Shown here in pieces: positions 9,926 to 17,404 of a stretch of DNA of 64,000 nt; position 1 is the stretch's first letter; each line of letters opens with the position of its first letter. The notes under the pieces are model-generated. The model saw only the letters and a program-made list of their open reading frames with translations, was not told the DNA's origin and did not search any database. Location: the NCBI RefSeq assembly GCF_903645355.1, contig NZ_CAHJXR010000004.1:310001-374000 (forward strand). The letters run 5' to 3'. Source of the stretch: Schaalia sp. Marseille-Q2122 (GTDB lineage Bacteria > Actinomycetota > Actinomycetes > Actinomycetales > Actinomycetaceae). Made by a program: the position numbers and the translations under genes.

Positions 9926-10918
9926 ATGGTGCGCATTATTTTTGCTGGTACTCCTACCGCTGCTGTCCCCACCCTGGCTGCCTTGATTGAGTCTTCCCAT
10001 GAGGTCGTTGCCGTGATCACCCGGCCACCTGCCCGCGCAGGACGAGGCCGTAAGCTCGTGCCCTCTCCCGTTGCTGAGCTCGCTCACACCCACGGGATTC
10101 CTCTCATTGAGGCCGCCAACATGCGTGAGGATGCGACGTGTGAGGCAATCGCGGCCATTGGTGCCGAACTCGGTGTCGTGGTGGCCTACGGGGCGCTCAT
10201 CCCTCAGGTGGTTCTCGACATGCCCACACGAGGCTGGGTGAACCTTCACTTCTCTGATCTTCCTCGCTGGCGGGGCGCTGCCCCCGTGCAACGCGCGATT
10301 ATGGCAGGGGACGCGCGCACGGCCTCGTGTATCTTCCAGCTTGAGGCTGGACTGGATACAGGGCCCGTGTTTTCGCGTGAGGAGGTGATAATCGGCGTTG
10401 AAACCTCTGATGAATTGCTTGAACGCATGTCTGTTGCCGGTGGGGCGCAGATGGTCGCCCTCCTGGATGCTATGGAGGCGGGGACAGCCGCCTCGACCCC
10501 GCAGGACGAGGGCGAAGATGGTGCTGCAATTACTCATGCGGCGCGCCTGCTGCCCGGAGAAGGCTTCATCACCTTTAACGGCACCTGCTCGCAGACAGAC
10601 GCGCATATCCGTGCCTTCACCTCCAACCCGGGTGCCTGGACGCTCCTCCCCGAAGCGCGACGCCTCAAGTTGGGGCCCGTCACCCACGTGGACACGCAGG
10701 ACCTTCCCGTCGGCTGTCCTCCCACTGCTCCTTCTGGCACCGTGCATGCTGCGAGAAAGGCGGTCTACGTGGCCTGCTCCGACGGGTGGGTCGCTCTTGG
10801 CCAGGTCGCGCCAGCGGGCAAGGGGTGGATGGACGCCCCCGCATGGGCACGTGGAGCCCGCCTCGAGCCCGGCACTCGCCTGGGCGCATCACACCAGCCT
10901 GAGGGAGAGGAGAAGTAA
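9926..10918 (+). CDS. fmt: Methionyl-tRNA formyltransferase
   Basis: Transfers a formyl group from 10-formyl-THF to initiator Met-tRNA. The protein has 330 residues. The N-terminal Rossmann-like catalytic domain carries RIIFAGTPTAAVPTL, the folate and catalytic segment WVNLHFSDLPRWRGAAPVQRA with the conserved Asn and His, and LDTGPVF; the C-terminal OB-like domain follows. The start is either ATG 9926 or, if leaderless from the TAAACT box, GTG 9929, which would remove one residue. The TAA stop shares a base with the rsmB ATG (TAATG). No peptide deformylase gene adjoins it in this window. Confidence 0.95.
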   Translation: MVRIIFAGTPTAAVPTLAALIESSHEVVAVITRPPARAGRGRKLVPSPVAELAHTHGIPLIEAANMREDATCEAIAAIGAELGVVVAYGALIPQVVLDMPTRGWVNLHFSDLPRWRGAAPVQRAIMAGDARTASCIFQLEAGLDTGPVFSREEVIIGVETSDELLERMSVAGGAQMVALLDAMEAGTAASTPQDEGEDGAAITHAARLLPGEGFITFNGTCSQTDAHIRAFTSNPGAWTLLPEARRLKLGPVTHVDTQDLPVGCPPTAPSGTVHAARKAVYVACSDGWVALGQVAPAGKGWMDAPAWARGARLEPGTRLGASHQPEGEEK

Positions 10919-12393
10919 TGGCGACGCATCGCTACGCTGACGGCTACCGCGCTCTCAAAGATATTGACCCGGCGCGCATGGTGGCCTACACCGTCCTTGA
11001 GCAGGTCAATGAAGAGGGCGCCTACGCTAACCTCGTCCTGCCCAAAGCTCTGCGTCAGGCACGCGAGGACTATCGCGGCTTTGATGCCCGCGATGCGGCC
11101 TTCGCCTCGGAACTGGTGTACGGCACGCTGCGCCATCAGGGCACCTGGGATTGGGTGATCGCCCGTCACCTCTCACGTCCCCTGGCCGATATTGACCCCC
11201 CCGTGCGTAACCTCCTACGCCTGGGCGTCCATCAGATGCTGGCGATGCGCGTGCCAGATCACGCGGCGATTGCCTCCACCGTGGACCTTGCCCGTCACCT
11301 CGTCACCGAGGGCCCCTCGAAGATGGTCAACGCTGTGCTGCGCTCCATCCAGCGAAGCGGCGAGGACGCACTGCGTGACGCCATGGCTGAACTGCCTCAC
11401 GACGAGCGCCTGGCTATCGAGTACGCCCACCCCGAGTGGATGGTTCGCGCCTTCCGCGACGCCCTTGAAGGACACGGTTATAACGCGGGTGAGCTTGAAG
11501 AACTCCTCTCTGCCGACAATGTCGCTCCCATCGTCACCCTTGTTGCCCGTCCTGGTCTGATCCATCCCGCTGACCTGGCTGACGAGGCCGAGGACATCCT
11601 CCACACCCGTGTGGCCCCCGGTGACGTGTCCGAAGTGGCGGTGCTCATCGAATCGGGCGACCCGGCACTCCTCCCCTCGGTACGTCAGGGCCTCGCAGGT
11701 GCGCAGGATGAGGGCTCCCAGCTGGCCGCCTTCGTTGCCGCCGCCGCGCCCCTTGAAGGCAGTGACGAACGCTGGCTTGACCTCTGCGCTGGCCCGGGCG
11801 GTAAAGCGACCCTCCTTGCTGCTATTGGAGCTGAACGTGGCGCCACACTCCTGGCTAATGAGATGCACTCCCATCGTGCGCGCCTCGTTGAACGCGCCAG
11901 CCGCGCTCTGGACAATGTCACGGTGATCTCTGGGGATGGACGCACACTGGGGGGACCCAACACCTCCTACCCTTTGGCCTCCTACGACCGGGTGATCGTT
12001 GACGTGCCCTGCACCGGTATGGGATCCATGCGGCGGCGCCCAGAATCGCGTTGGCGAAAGGATGCGGAAAACCTCGCTGAACTGCTACCGCTGCAGCGTG
12101 ACCTGCTTGAACGCGCCTGCGCTCTGACGCGTCCCGGTGGCATCATCACCTACGTGACCTGCTCACCCCACTTGGCAGAAACCCGCGATCAGGTTGAAGC
12201 CCTGCTGGATGCAGGAGAGGTCGAACTTCTCGACACTGTGCAGATCGCCCAAGAATGCGCGCCCCTGCCCCTTGATATTCCCCAGGACGCTGGCCGGGTA
12301 AAGGGTGGGGGAGAGGGGCGCACCCTGCAGCTGTGGCAGCACCGCCACGGCACGGACCTGATGTTCATGGCTGCGTTCCGCAAGAAGCCTTAG
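10918..12393 (+). CDS. rsmB: 16S rRNA (cytosine-967-C5)-methyltransferase
   Basis: SAM-dependent m5C methyltransferase of the RsmB/Sun/Fmu family, 491 residues. An N-terminal NusB-like RNA-binding domain (ARMVAYTVLEQV ... FASELVYGTLRHQG) precedes the Rossmann methyltransferase domain. That domain has SAM motif I LCAGPGGKATLL, motif IV DVPCTGMGSMRRRPE with C365, and motif VI YVTCSPH with the catalytic C415. Its start overlaps the fmt stop by one base, giving an fmt-rsmB operon as in other bacteria. Confidence 0.95.
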   Translation: MATHRYADGYRALKDIDPARMVAYTVLEQVNEEGAYANLVLPKALRQAREDYRGFDARDAAFASELVYGTLRHQGTWDWVIARHLSRPLADIDPPVRNLLRLGVHQMLAMRVPDHAAIASTVDLARHLVTEGPSKMVNAVLRSIQRSGEDALRDAMAELPHDERLAIEYAHPEWMVRAFRDALEGHGYNAGELEELLSADNVAPIVTLVARPGLIHPADLADEAEDILHTRVAPGDVSEVAVLIESGDPALLPSVRQGLAGAQDEGSQLAAFVAAAAPLEGSDERWLDLCAGPGGKATLLAAIGAERGATLLANEMHSHRARLVERASRALDNVTVISGDGRTLGGPNTSYPLASYDRVIVDVPCTGMGSMRRRPESRWRKDAENLAELLPLQRDLLERACALTRPGGIITYVTCSPHLAETRDQVEALLDAGEVELLDTVQIAQECAPLPLDIPQDAGRVKGGGEGRTLQLWQHRHGTDLMFMAAFRKKP

Positions 12394-12426
12394 GCGCAAA
12401 AAGGCCTAGAAGTACCTGTCACGCAC

Positions 12427-12451
12427 TGACGTAGAATTGAAACACACGTCA
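12427..12451 (+). promoter_or_regulatory. Putative rpe promoter with inverted repeat
   Basis: A TAGAAT -10-like box (12432-12437) lies inside the inverted repeat TGACGT (12427-12432) / ACGTCA (12446-12451), about 45 bases upstream of rpe. It could be a promoter with a small operator. No clear -35 is seen. Confidence 0.3.
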
Positions 12452-12479
12452 ATGTTGATACTGACCAAGGATTCGATCA

Positions 12480-13142
12480 ATGAAGCCCACCATTTCCCCC
12501 TCCATTCTCAACTGCGATATTGGTGACCTGCGTGGTCAACTCAAGCTCATTGAGAGCGCAGACCTCGCGCATGTGGATGTCATGGACAATCACTTCGTTC
12601 CGAACCTGTCATGGGGGCTTCCCGTCGTTGAATCCGTCGTCCAGTCGGGCATCCTACCCGTTGACGCCCACCTCATGATTGAGGACCCCGACCGTTGGGC
12701 CCCCGCCTACGCTGAGGCTGGCTGCGCCTCCGTGACCTTCCACGCTGAGGCCGCCACCGCGCCCCTGCGTTTGGCTCGCGAACTTCACGCCAAGGGCGCA
12801 CGGGCTGGCTTGGCTCTGCGTCCTGCCACCGATATCGCCCCCTTTGTTGACATTCTCTCTGAGTTTGACATGATCCTGGTCATGACTGTTGAACCCGGCT
12901 TTGGCGGACAGTCTTTTATTGACTCGATGATCCCGAAGATTCGCCGCACTCGCGAAGCGATTAACGCTTCCGGCCTGGAGGTGTCCATCCAGGTTGATGG
13001 CGGTATTTCACGGGCCACCATTGAATTGGCTGCCGAGGCTGGTGCTGATAACTTCGTCGCAGGATCGGCCGTCTTTAAGGCCGAGGATGCCTACGCCGAG
13101 GTCGAGGCCCTCCGCGAGCTTGCCCTCAAGCACTGCCACTGA
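12480..13142 (+). CDS. rpe: Ribulose-phosphate 3-epimerase
   Basis: Interconverts ribulose 5-phosphate and xylulose 5-phosphate in the pentose phosphate pathway. A TIM-barrel protein of 220 residues. Family signatures are SPSILNCD at residues 6-13, the metal-site segment [34 protein letters not shown] and the phosphate-binding VDGGI and [13 protein letters not shown]. An AAGGA ribosome site precedes the ATG. It is the last gene of the carB-rpe stretch and is followed by a strong terminator, then the FMN riboswitch. Confidence 0.96.
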   Translation: MKPTISPSILNCDIGDLRGQLKLIESADLAHVDVMDNHFVPNLSWGLPVVESVVQSGILPVDAHLMIEDPDRWAPAYAEAGCASVTFHAEAATAPLRLARELHAKGARAGLALRPATDIAPFVDILSEFDMILVMTVEPGFGGQSFIDSMIPKIRRTREAINASGLEVSIQVDGGISRATIELAAEAGADNFVAGSAVFKAEDAYAEVEALRELALKHCH

Positions 13143-13172
13143 CAGCAGGGCTGGCACGAGCTCGCAGCCCGC

Positions 13173-13207
13173 AGCGAGGATTAACAGCGACACTGTTAAT
13201 CCTCGCT
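13173..13207 (+). terminator. Hairpin terminator after rpe
   Basis: A perfect 15-base-pair stem (arms 13173-13187 and 13193-13207) with a 5-base loop, followed by a T-rich stretch (GTTCTGTCT). It isolates rpe from the riboswitch operon. Confidence 0.8.
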
Positions 13208-13248
13208 GTTCTGTCTCCGCACGCTATTTCGTGGCACAATAGGAGGAA

Positions 13249-13366
13249 CGTTCCGGGGTCGGTGAAAGTCCGAACCGGCGGTGATAGTCCGCGACCCGTG
13301 CAACACTGCGCGGTTGAGCTGGTGAAATTCCAGCACCGACGGTTAAAGTCCGGATGGGAGGAACGC
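13249..13366 (+). promoter_or_regulatory. FMN riboswitch (RFN element)
   Basis: The conserved RFN blocks are present in order: GGGGTCGGTGAAAGTCCGAA, CCGGCGGTGATAGTCCGCGA with its CCC partner, a variable stem-loop, GCTGGTGAAATTCCAGCACC and GACGGTTAAAGTCCGGATGG. The 5' and 3' GGAACG-type ends can close the multi-branch P1 helix. FMN binding normally shuts off expression of the downstream riboflavin synthesis or uptake genes. Here the downstream genes are an ABC permease and a lipoprotein, so control of riboflavin uptake is inferred. Confidence 0.95.
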
Positions 13367-13371
13367 GAGTG

Positions 13372-13393
13372 GTAGCAGCGCGCACGCTGCTAC
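13372..13393 (+). promoter_or_regulatory. Hairpin in the riboswitch expression platform
   Basis: A 9-base-pair perfect stem (arms 13372-13380 and 13385-13393, loop CGCA) immediately downstream of the RFN aptamer and 42 bases before the permease GTG. It may act as terminator, or as part of a structure that controls access to the AAGGAAGG ribosome site at 13422-13429. Which of these applies cannot be settled by eye. Confidence 0.5.
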
Positions 13394-13434
13394 CTGTCGC
13401 TGTTTGCGCGCGCCCCGGACCAAGGAAGGTAACC

Positions 13435-14199
13435 GTGGCGACTCGAGTGGCTCAACGATCCTGGAAGACCGTTGCTGCACCCCTCATCCTCCTCACGCTG
13501 CTGCTTGCCGCGTGGAGCATCTCCGCCGCACGCACAGTGGAGGAGTGGAGACTCCCATCGCCTTCCACTGTGCTTGAGCGCTTCCTCAGTATGCTGCTCA
13601 ATCCCAGCATCTGGCGACACATTGGCGTCACCGCCACCGAAGCCGCGCTTGGTTCTGTTATCGGCGCTGCCGTTGCCCTCCCGACGGCCTACCTCATCTA
13701 CCGCAACTGCATCATTCGAGCGGCCGTTGAACCTTTCCTGGGTGCCACCCAATCCCTGCCAGCGATCGCCCTCGCTCCACTGCTTGTTCTGTGGGTGGGC
13801 TACGGCACCCTCGCCATTTCCCTGCTGTGCGCACTCATCGTTTTCTTCCCTATCCTCATCTCCACCGTGGTGGGGCTGCGCACCCTGGATCGCGACATTA
13901 TCGAGGCCGCATCTCTTGACGGCGCATCGGGGTGGGTCATGCTTTCTCAACTCGAAGCCCCGCTGGCAGCGCCCTCCATTTTGGCCGGTGTTCGCAATGG
14001 CTTCACCCTGTCCATTACCGGCGCCATTGTTGGCGAAATGGTGATGGGTGGGCAGGGCCTTGGGCAACTTCTCGTCCAAAGCCGCAACAACCTCGACACG
14101 GCGGGCATGTTCGCCACCATCGCTCTGCTGTGCCTGCTCTCCGTGACCATCTACCAAAGCATCCGCTATATCGAGGCTCGCTACCTCGAGGAAGGTTAA
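13435..14199 (+). CDS. ribX: ABC transporter permease, RibX-like (putative riboflavin uptake)
   Basis: Inner-membrane permease of the SsuC/ThiX/RibX type, 254 residues with six predicted hydrophobic segments and a binding-protein-dependent transport domain. The EAA loop reads EAASLDGASGWVMLSQLEAP. The GTG at 13435 is chosen because AAGGAAGG lies just upstream; an in-frame ATG at 13354 falls inside the riboswitch and is rejected. The FMN riboswitch in front and the NMT1-like lipoprotein behind match the reported RibXY riboflavin transporter. Substrate assignment is inference from the riboswitch. No ABC ATPase gene is adjacent, so an ATPase would have to come from elsewhere. Confidence 0.82.
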   Translation: MATRVAQRSWKTVAAPLILLTLLLAAWSISAARTVEEWRLPSPSTVLERFLSMLLNPSIWRHIGVTATEAALGSVIGAAVALPTAYLIYRNCIIRAAVEPFLGATQSLPAIALAPLLVLWVGYGTLAISLLCALIVFFPILISTVVGLRTLDRDIIEAASLDGASGWVMLSQLEAPLAAPSILAGVRNGFTLSITGAIVGEMVMGGQGLGQLLVQSRNNLDTAGMFATIALLCLLSVTIYQSIRYIEARYLEEG

Positions 14200-14204
14200 A
14201 ACCC

Positions 14205-15263
14205 ATGCCACGCGCATTGCGCCGCATCGTCGCGGCCACTGTCACCTGCAGCTTCACCCTCGCCCTTGCTGCCTGCACCACTGCACCCACCCAAGGGAGC
14301 GCCCAATCTACGCCTGAGTCCGCGTCGTCGTCGGCGACGCCGACCCCCCGCGATGGTAGCGGCGTCACCCTGGGGCTCACCTACATCCCCAATGTGCAAT
14401 TCTCTCCCGTGTACGTCGCTGAGGACGAGGGGATCTATCGTGCTGCGGGATTGGATATTTCAGTGCGCCACCACGGTGGTGATGAGGGCCTCTTTACCGC
14501 TCTCATGGCAGGCGAGGAGGACATGGTCTTGGCCTCGGGTGATGAGGTTTATCAGGCCCGCGAGCAGGGCATGGATCTTGTAGCCGTGGGCAGCTACTAC
14601 CAGCAATACCCTGTGACCATCGTGGTTCCAGAGGACTCCGCGATCCGTAGCATCACTGACCTTCGAGGTAAGAAGGTGGGCGTGCCTGGCGAGTACGGTT
14701 CCTCATGGTTTGGTCTGCTGGCGATCCTACGTGGTGCCAGCATGAGCAAGGACGACATTGAGGTTGTCTCCATTGGTTACACGCAGCAGGCCGCACTAGC
14801 TGGCGGGCAGGTCGACGCAATCGTGGCCTTCTCCAATAATGAGCCCGTACGTTTCGATGCTGCCGGCATGAAGGTCCGTACCCTGGAGATGATGGGCGAG
14901 GTGCCCCTTGTGTCTGCCTCCCTTGTGACCCGCCGCGAGTGGTTTGAGAAGAATGAGGACATCGCATGCCAGGTCGTGCAGGGCACTGCCGCTGGGATCC
15001 GCCGTGCCGTTGAGCAACCGCAGCTGGCGATCGAAGCCACTCAGCGACGTGACACTGGCCTGAGTGAGGCCGGTCAGGTTGAGGGGGCCCGCGCGGTCCT
15101 CAAGGCCACCGCCACTCTCTTTGACGGCGGGGACGGCACCTACGCAGGGCCTCAAGACCTTGCCCTGTGGCAGCAAATGGCTGACTTCTACCTGACGATC
15201 CCGGGACTGCTCAAGGAAAAACCTGACGTTGAGGCCGCCGTGACGAACGCCTGCTACGAGTAG
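14205..15263 (+). CDS. ribY: Substrate-binding lipoprotein, RibY-like (NMT1/THI5 family)
   Basis: Extracellular solute-binding lipoprotein, 352 residues from this ATG. The signal peptide ends in a lipobox LALAAC with the lipidated Cys at residue 24, followed by a Ser/Thr/Pro-rich linker. The NMT1/SsuA-like fold follows (GLTYIPNVQFSPVYVAEDEGIY, DLRGKKVGVPGEYGSS, GGQVDAIVAFSNNEP). The family binds thiamine pyrimidine, sulfonates or riboflavin; the FMN riboswitch upstream points to riboflavin. The start lies 5 bases after the permease stop, and a longer frame beginning inside the permease gene is rejected because it would lack the signal peptide at the N-terminus. Confidence 0.82.
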   Translation: MPRALRRIVAATVTCSFTLALAACTTAPTQGSAQSTPESASSSATPTPRDGSGVTLGLTYIPNVQFSPVYVAEDEGIYRAAGLDISVRHHGGDEGLFTALMAGEEDMVLASGDEVYQAREQGMDLVAVGSYYQQYPVTIVVPEDSAIRSITDLRGKKVGVPGEYGSSWFGLLAILRGASMSKDDIEVVSIGYTQQAALAGGQVDAIVAFSNNEPVRFDAAGMKVRTLEMMGEVPLVSASLVTRREWFEKNEDIACQVVQGTAAGIRRAVEQPQLAIEATQRRDTGLSEAGQVEGARAVLKATATLFDGGDGTYAGPQDLALWQQMADFYLTIPGLLKEKPDVEAAVTNACYE

Positions 15264-15356
15264 AGTCCACGACGAGGGAACTCCTGTGACAAGCCCGGCG
15301 CGGTGACAAGCGAGGCGCAATACGCCTGAGCCGCAGGTGTTTCCCGACCTTACCTC

Positions 15357-15428
15357 GTGCCGCCGTTTCGTGCCCCTGAGGGAGGACAACTCTTCTACAG
15401 TTGTCTTCATGGCACGAAACGGCGGCAC
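15357..15428 (+). promoter_or_regulatory. Nested long hairpin spanning the pafB start codon
   Basis: An outer perfect 18-base inverted repeat (15357-15374 and 15411-15428) encloses an inner 10-base-pair stem (15382-15391 and 15399-15408, one G-T pair, 7-base loop CTTCTAC). The pafB ATG at 15409-15411 lies at the edge of the inner stem, and the outer 3' arm is the first six codons. A -10-like TACAGT (15396-15401) overlaps the inner loop and stem. The structure is read directly from the sequence; a regulatory role is inferred. Confidence 0.6.
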
Positions 15429-16422
15429 ATCCACCTCGACGAATATTCGCGCTCTCGAACTCTTCTTCGCCCTCTACGAGTCACGCAAGGGCATGACCCG
15501 CGCTGAGCTGGCCCGTGCAATCCCCGGCTACGTGGGCCTCGATGAGAAGGCCCTTCAAGAGACCCAGAAGCGTGACTTTGAGGCCCTCAGCGCCATTGGT
15601 GTGCGCTTTGAGGAAGAGCCCGACCCTGACCAGCGCGGCCGCATCCGCATTGCTCCCGATAGCGTTGGACCAGGTGCAGCTATCGAGTTCACCGGTCAAC
15701 AAATGACCCTTATTCGCATCGCCTTTGATGCCTGGGAGGGAGGGGCGCTCGCCGACCCCGCTGTCACGCAAACCAAGCTGCGGGCCAGTAGCGAAGCCCC
15801 TCGCCGCAGCGTCTCTGACCGAGGTGAGGCCACCGTCGTTGCCTCGCCGGTGGAAGCCGATCCACCTACCCTCCTGGGCGGGATCGAAGGCTCCTCGGAA
15901 CTGTCCACCATTCTCACCGCTATCACCAGCCGCCAGCCCATTTCCTTTGGCTACACCTCCACCAGCGGTCGGATGGAACGGGGAATAGATCCGTGGAACC
16001 TTATTATTCGGGGCCGAAGTATCTACCTGTGGGGCTGGGATCATGACCGGCATGACGATCGACTCTTTAAACTCAGCCGTATTGAGCCCCCGGTTGAGCT
16101 CATGGGCGAGGCCGGGGACGCCGCGCCTGCACCAGCGTCGCTAACGAATCCCTTTGACGATTTCGCCTGCGAGCCCCTGCTGTGGCAAAGAATTGGCTCG
16201 GATGTTCCTTTCCTCACCGACTGCCAGACCCTCGCTGATGCGACAGCTCCCAGTGGGTGGAGGGCAGTGCGTGGTCGGCGTGAGGAATGGGGTGTGTGGG
16301 CACAGCGCCTCATCGCCCACGGTACTGACATCATCCCGCGTGAGCCTGCCGCCTTTGTTGGGGCCCTACGCGAGCAGCTTCGTGCCGCCGCCGACACTGC
16401 GGAGGAGAAGAATCATGCCTGA
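15409..16422 (+). CDS. pafB: WYL-domain transcriptional regulator PafB
   Basis: First half of the PafBC pair, 337 residues. In mycobacteria PafB and PafC form a heterodimer that activates the LexA-independent DNA-damage response; the WYL domain is thought to sense single-stranded DNA. The N-terminal winged-helix region reads STNIRALELFFALYESRKGMTRAELARAI in overlapping parts, and the WYL region includes IDPWNLIIRGRSIYLWGWDHDR followed by LFKLSRIE. No Shine-Dalgarno is visible; a TACAGT box 7 bases before the ATG suggests a leaderless transcript. The gene overlaps pafC by 8 bases. The long hairpin over its start is unusual. Confidence 0.88.
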   Translation: MARNGGTSTSTNIRALELFFALYESRKGMTRAELARAIPGYVGLDEKALQETQKRDFEALSAIGVRFEEEPDPDQRGRIRIAPDSVGPGAAIEFTGQQMTLIRIAFDAWEGGALADPAVTQTKLRASSEAPRRSVSDRGEATVVASPVEADPPTLLGGIEGSSELSTILTAITSRQPISFGYTSTSGRMERGIDPWNLIIRGRSIYLWGWDHDRHDDRLFKLSRIEPPVELMGEAGDAAPAPASLTNPFDDFACEPLLWQRIGSDVPFLTDCQTLADATAPSGWRAVRGRREEWGVWAQRLIAHGTDIIPREPAAFVGALREQLRAAADTAEEKNHA

Positions 16423-17404
16423 ACACGCTTCCCATGCCATTGCCCGCTACCTGGCGATGGTGACCTGGATCGGGCGCCAACCCCAGCGTCGCACGACCGT
16501 TGGTGAGCTCGCCGAGCATTTCGGGCGAAGCCTGCGCCAGATCGAAAACGACTTGCGTCAGCTCACCCTCTTCCGTGATTCCCTGCCAGGAGAATCCTTC
16601 GAACTGAGCTGGTTTGAACCCGAGAAAGGCACCAGCAGCGCTGAGCGCCTGGCCACCCCGATTTCTGTGCGCTCCACGCGCGGATTAGACCTGCCGCCCT
16701 CATTCACCGACGAGGAGGTCGCGACCATTATCGTTGGCCTGCGGGCCATCGCGCCGCTGCTGGACGAAGCGGAACAAAACGCGATCCCCGCAACGGTCAT
16801 GGCATTGGATGCAATGAGTGCCAGCCACGCTCACCTGCATGAAAACATTGTGGATATGCCTCGCTCCGAGGGGGGAGCAACCCTCCAAATGGTCCGTGAG
16901 GCAATGATTGCCCAGCGGATGATGACCTTCACCTACACCGCGCACAATCAGGCGCGCAGCGAGCGCCGCGTCGAGCCTCTCGCCCTCGAACAAGGCCCGT
17001 CTGGCTGGCAGCTCCATGCATGGTGCCATAGCGCACAGTCGCTGCGTCTCTTTGTCCTTGATCGTATTGAGGACTTGGAGATCAGTACGGAGGCCTTCGA
17101 TCCCGCGCTGCGCCCCCTCCAGCGGGAGGAATCCTCGACCGTGCAGGTGACGCTCACCAAGGACGCGCAGTGGGTGGGAGAGGCCTACGCCAGCCGCATC
17201 CTTCATACTTCGCCGGAGACTCTCACCATCGAATTGCCCATCTGGGATCGCCAGTGGGTGCGCGATCTTCTTACGCGGGTGGCCTCGTCCATCGTGGCAC
17301 TGAGCGACGCCCAGCTTGCTGGGGAGATGAGCGAACACGCCCGCAACGTCCTTGAGGTGTGGGGGCAAGTGACAGGCAATGCAGACGGTACCCTGGAACT
17401 ATGA
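16415..17404 (+). CDS. pafC: WYL-domain transcriptional regulator PafC
   Basis: Second half of the PafBC regulator, 329 residues. The N-terminal helix-turn-helix (RRTTVGELAEHFGRSLRQIENDLRQL, read in parts) is followed by a WYL domain containing MTFTYTAHNQ and VEPLALEQGPSGWQLHAWC, and a C-terminal WCX-like extension. A GGAGGAG ribosome site lies inside the end of pafB, 8 bases before the ATG. The stop overlaps the helY ATG as ATGA. In Mycobacterium, tatA and tatC sit between pafC and helY; they are absent here. Confidence 0.88.
   Translation: MPEHASHAIARYLAMVTWIGRQPQRRTTVGELAEHFGRSLRQIENDLRQLTLFRDSLPGESFELSWFEPEKGTSSAERLATPISVRSTRGLDLPPSFTDEEVATIIVGLRAIAPLLDEAEQNAIPATVMALDAMSASHAHLHENIVDMPRSEGGATLQMVREAMIAQRMMTFTYTAHNQARSERRVEPLALEQGPSGWQLHAWCHSAQSLRLFVLDRIEDLEISTEAFDPALRPLQREESSTVQVTLTKDAQWVGEAYASRILHTSPETLTIELPIWDRQWVRDLLTRVASSIVALSDAQLAGEMSEHARNVLEVWGQVTGNADGTLEL

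Noticed and set aside
13354-13434. In-frame ATG at 13354 as start of the ABC permease
   Set aside because: It lies inside the conserved 3' part of the FMN riboswitch, and the added residues match no family; GTG 13435 has a good ribosome site.
13932-14204. Extended N-terminus of the RibY-like lipoprotein
   Set aside because: The extension overlaps the permease gene in another frame and would bury the lipoprotein signal peptide; ATG 14205 places it at the N-terminus.
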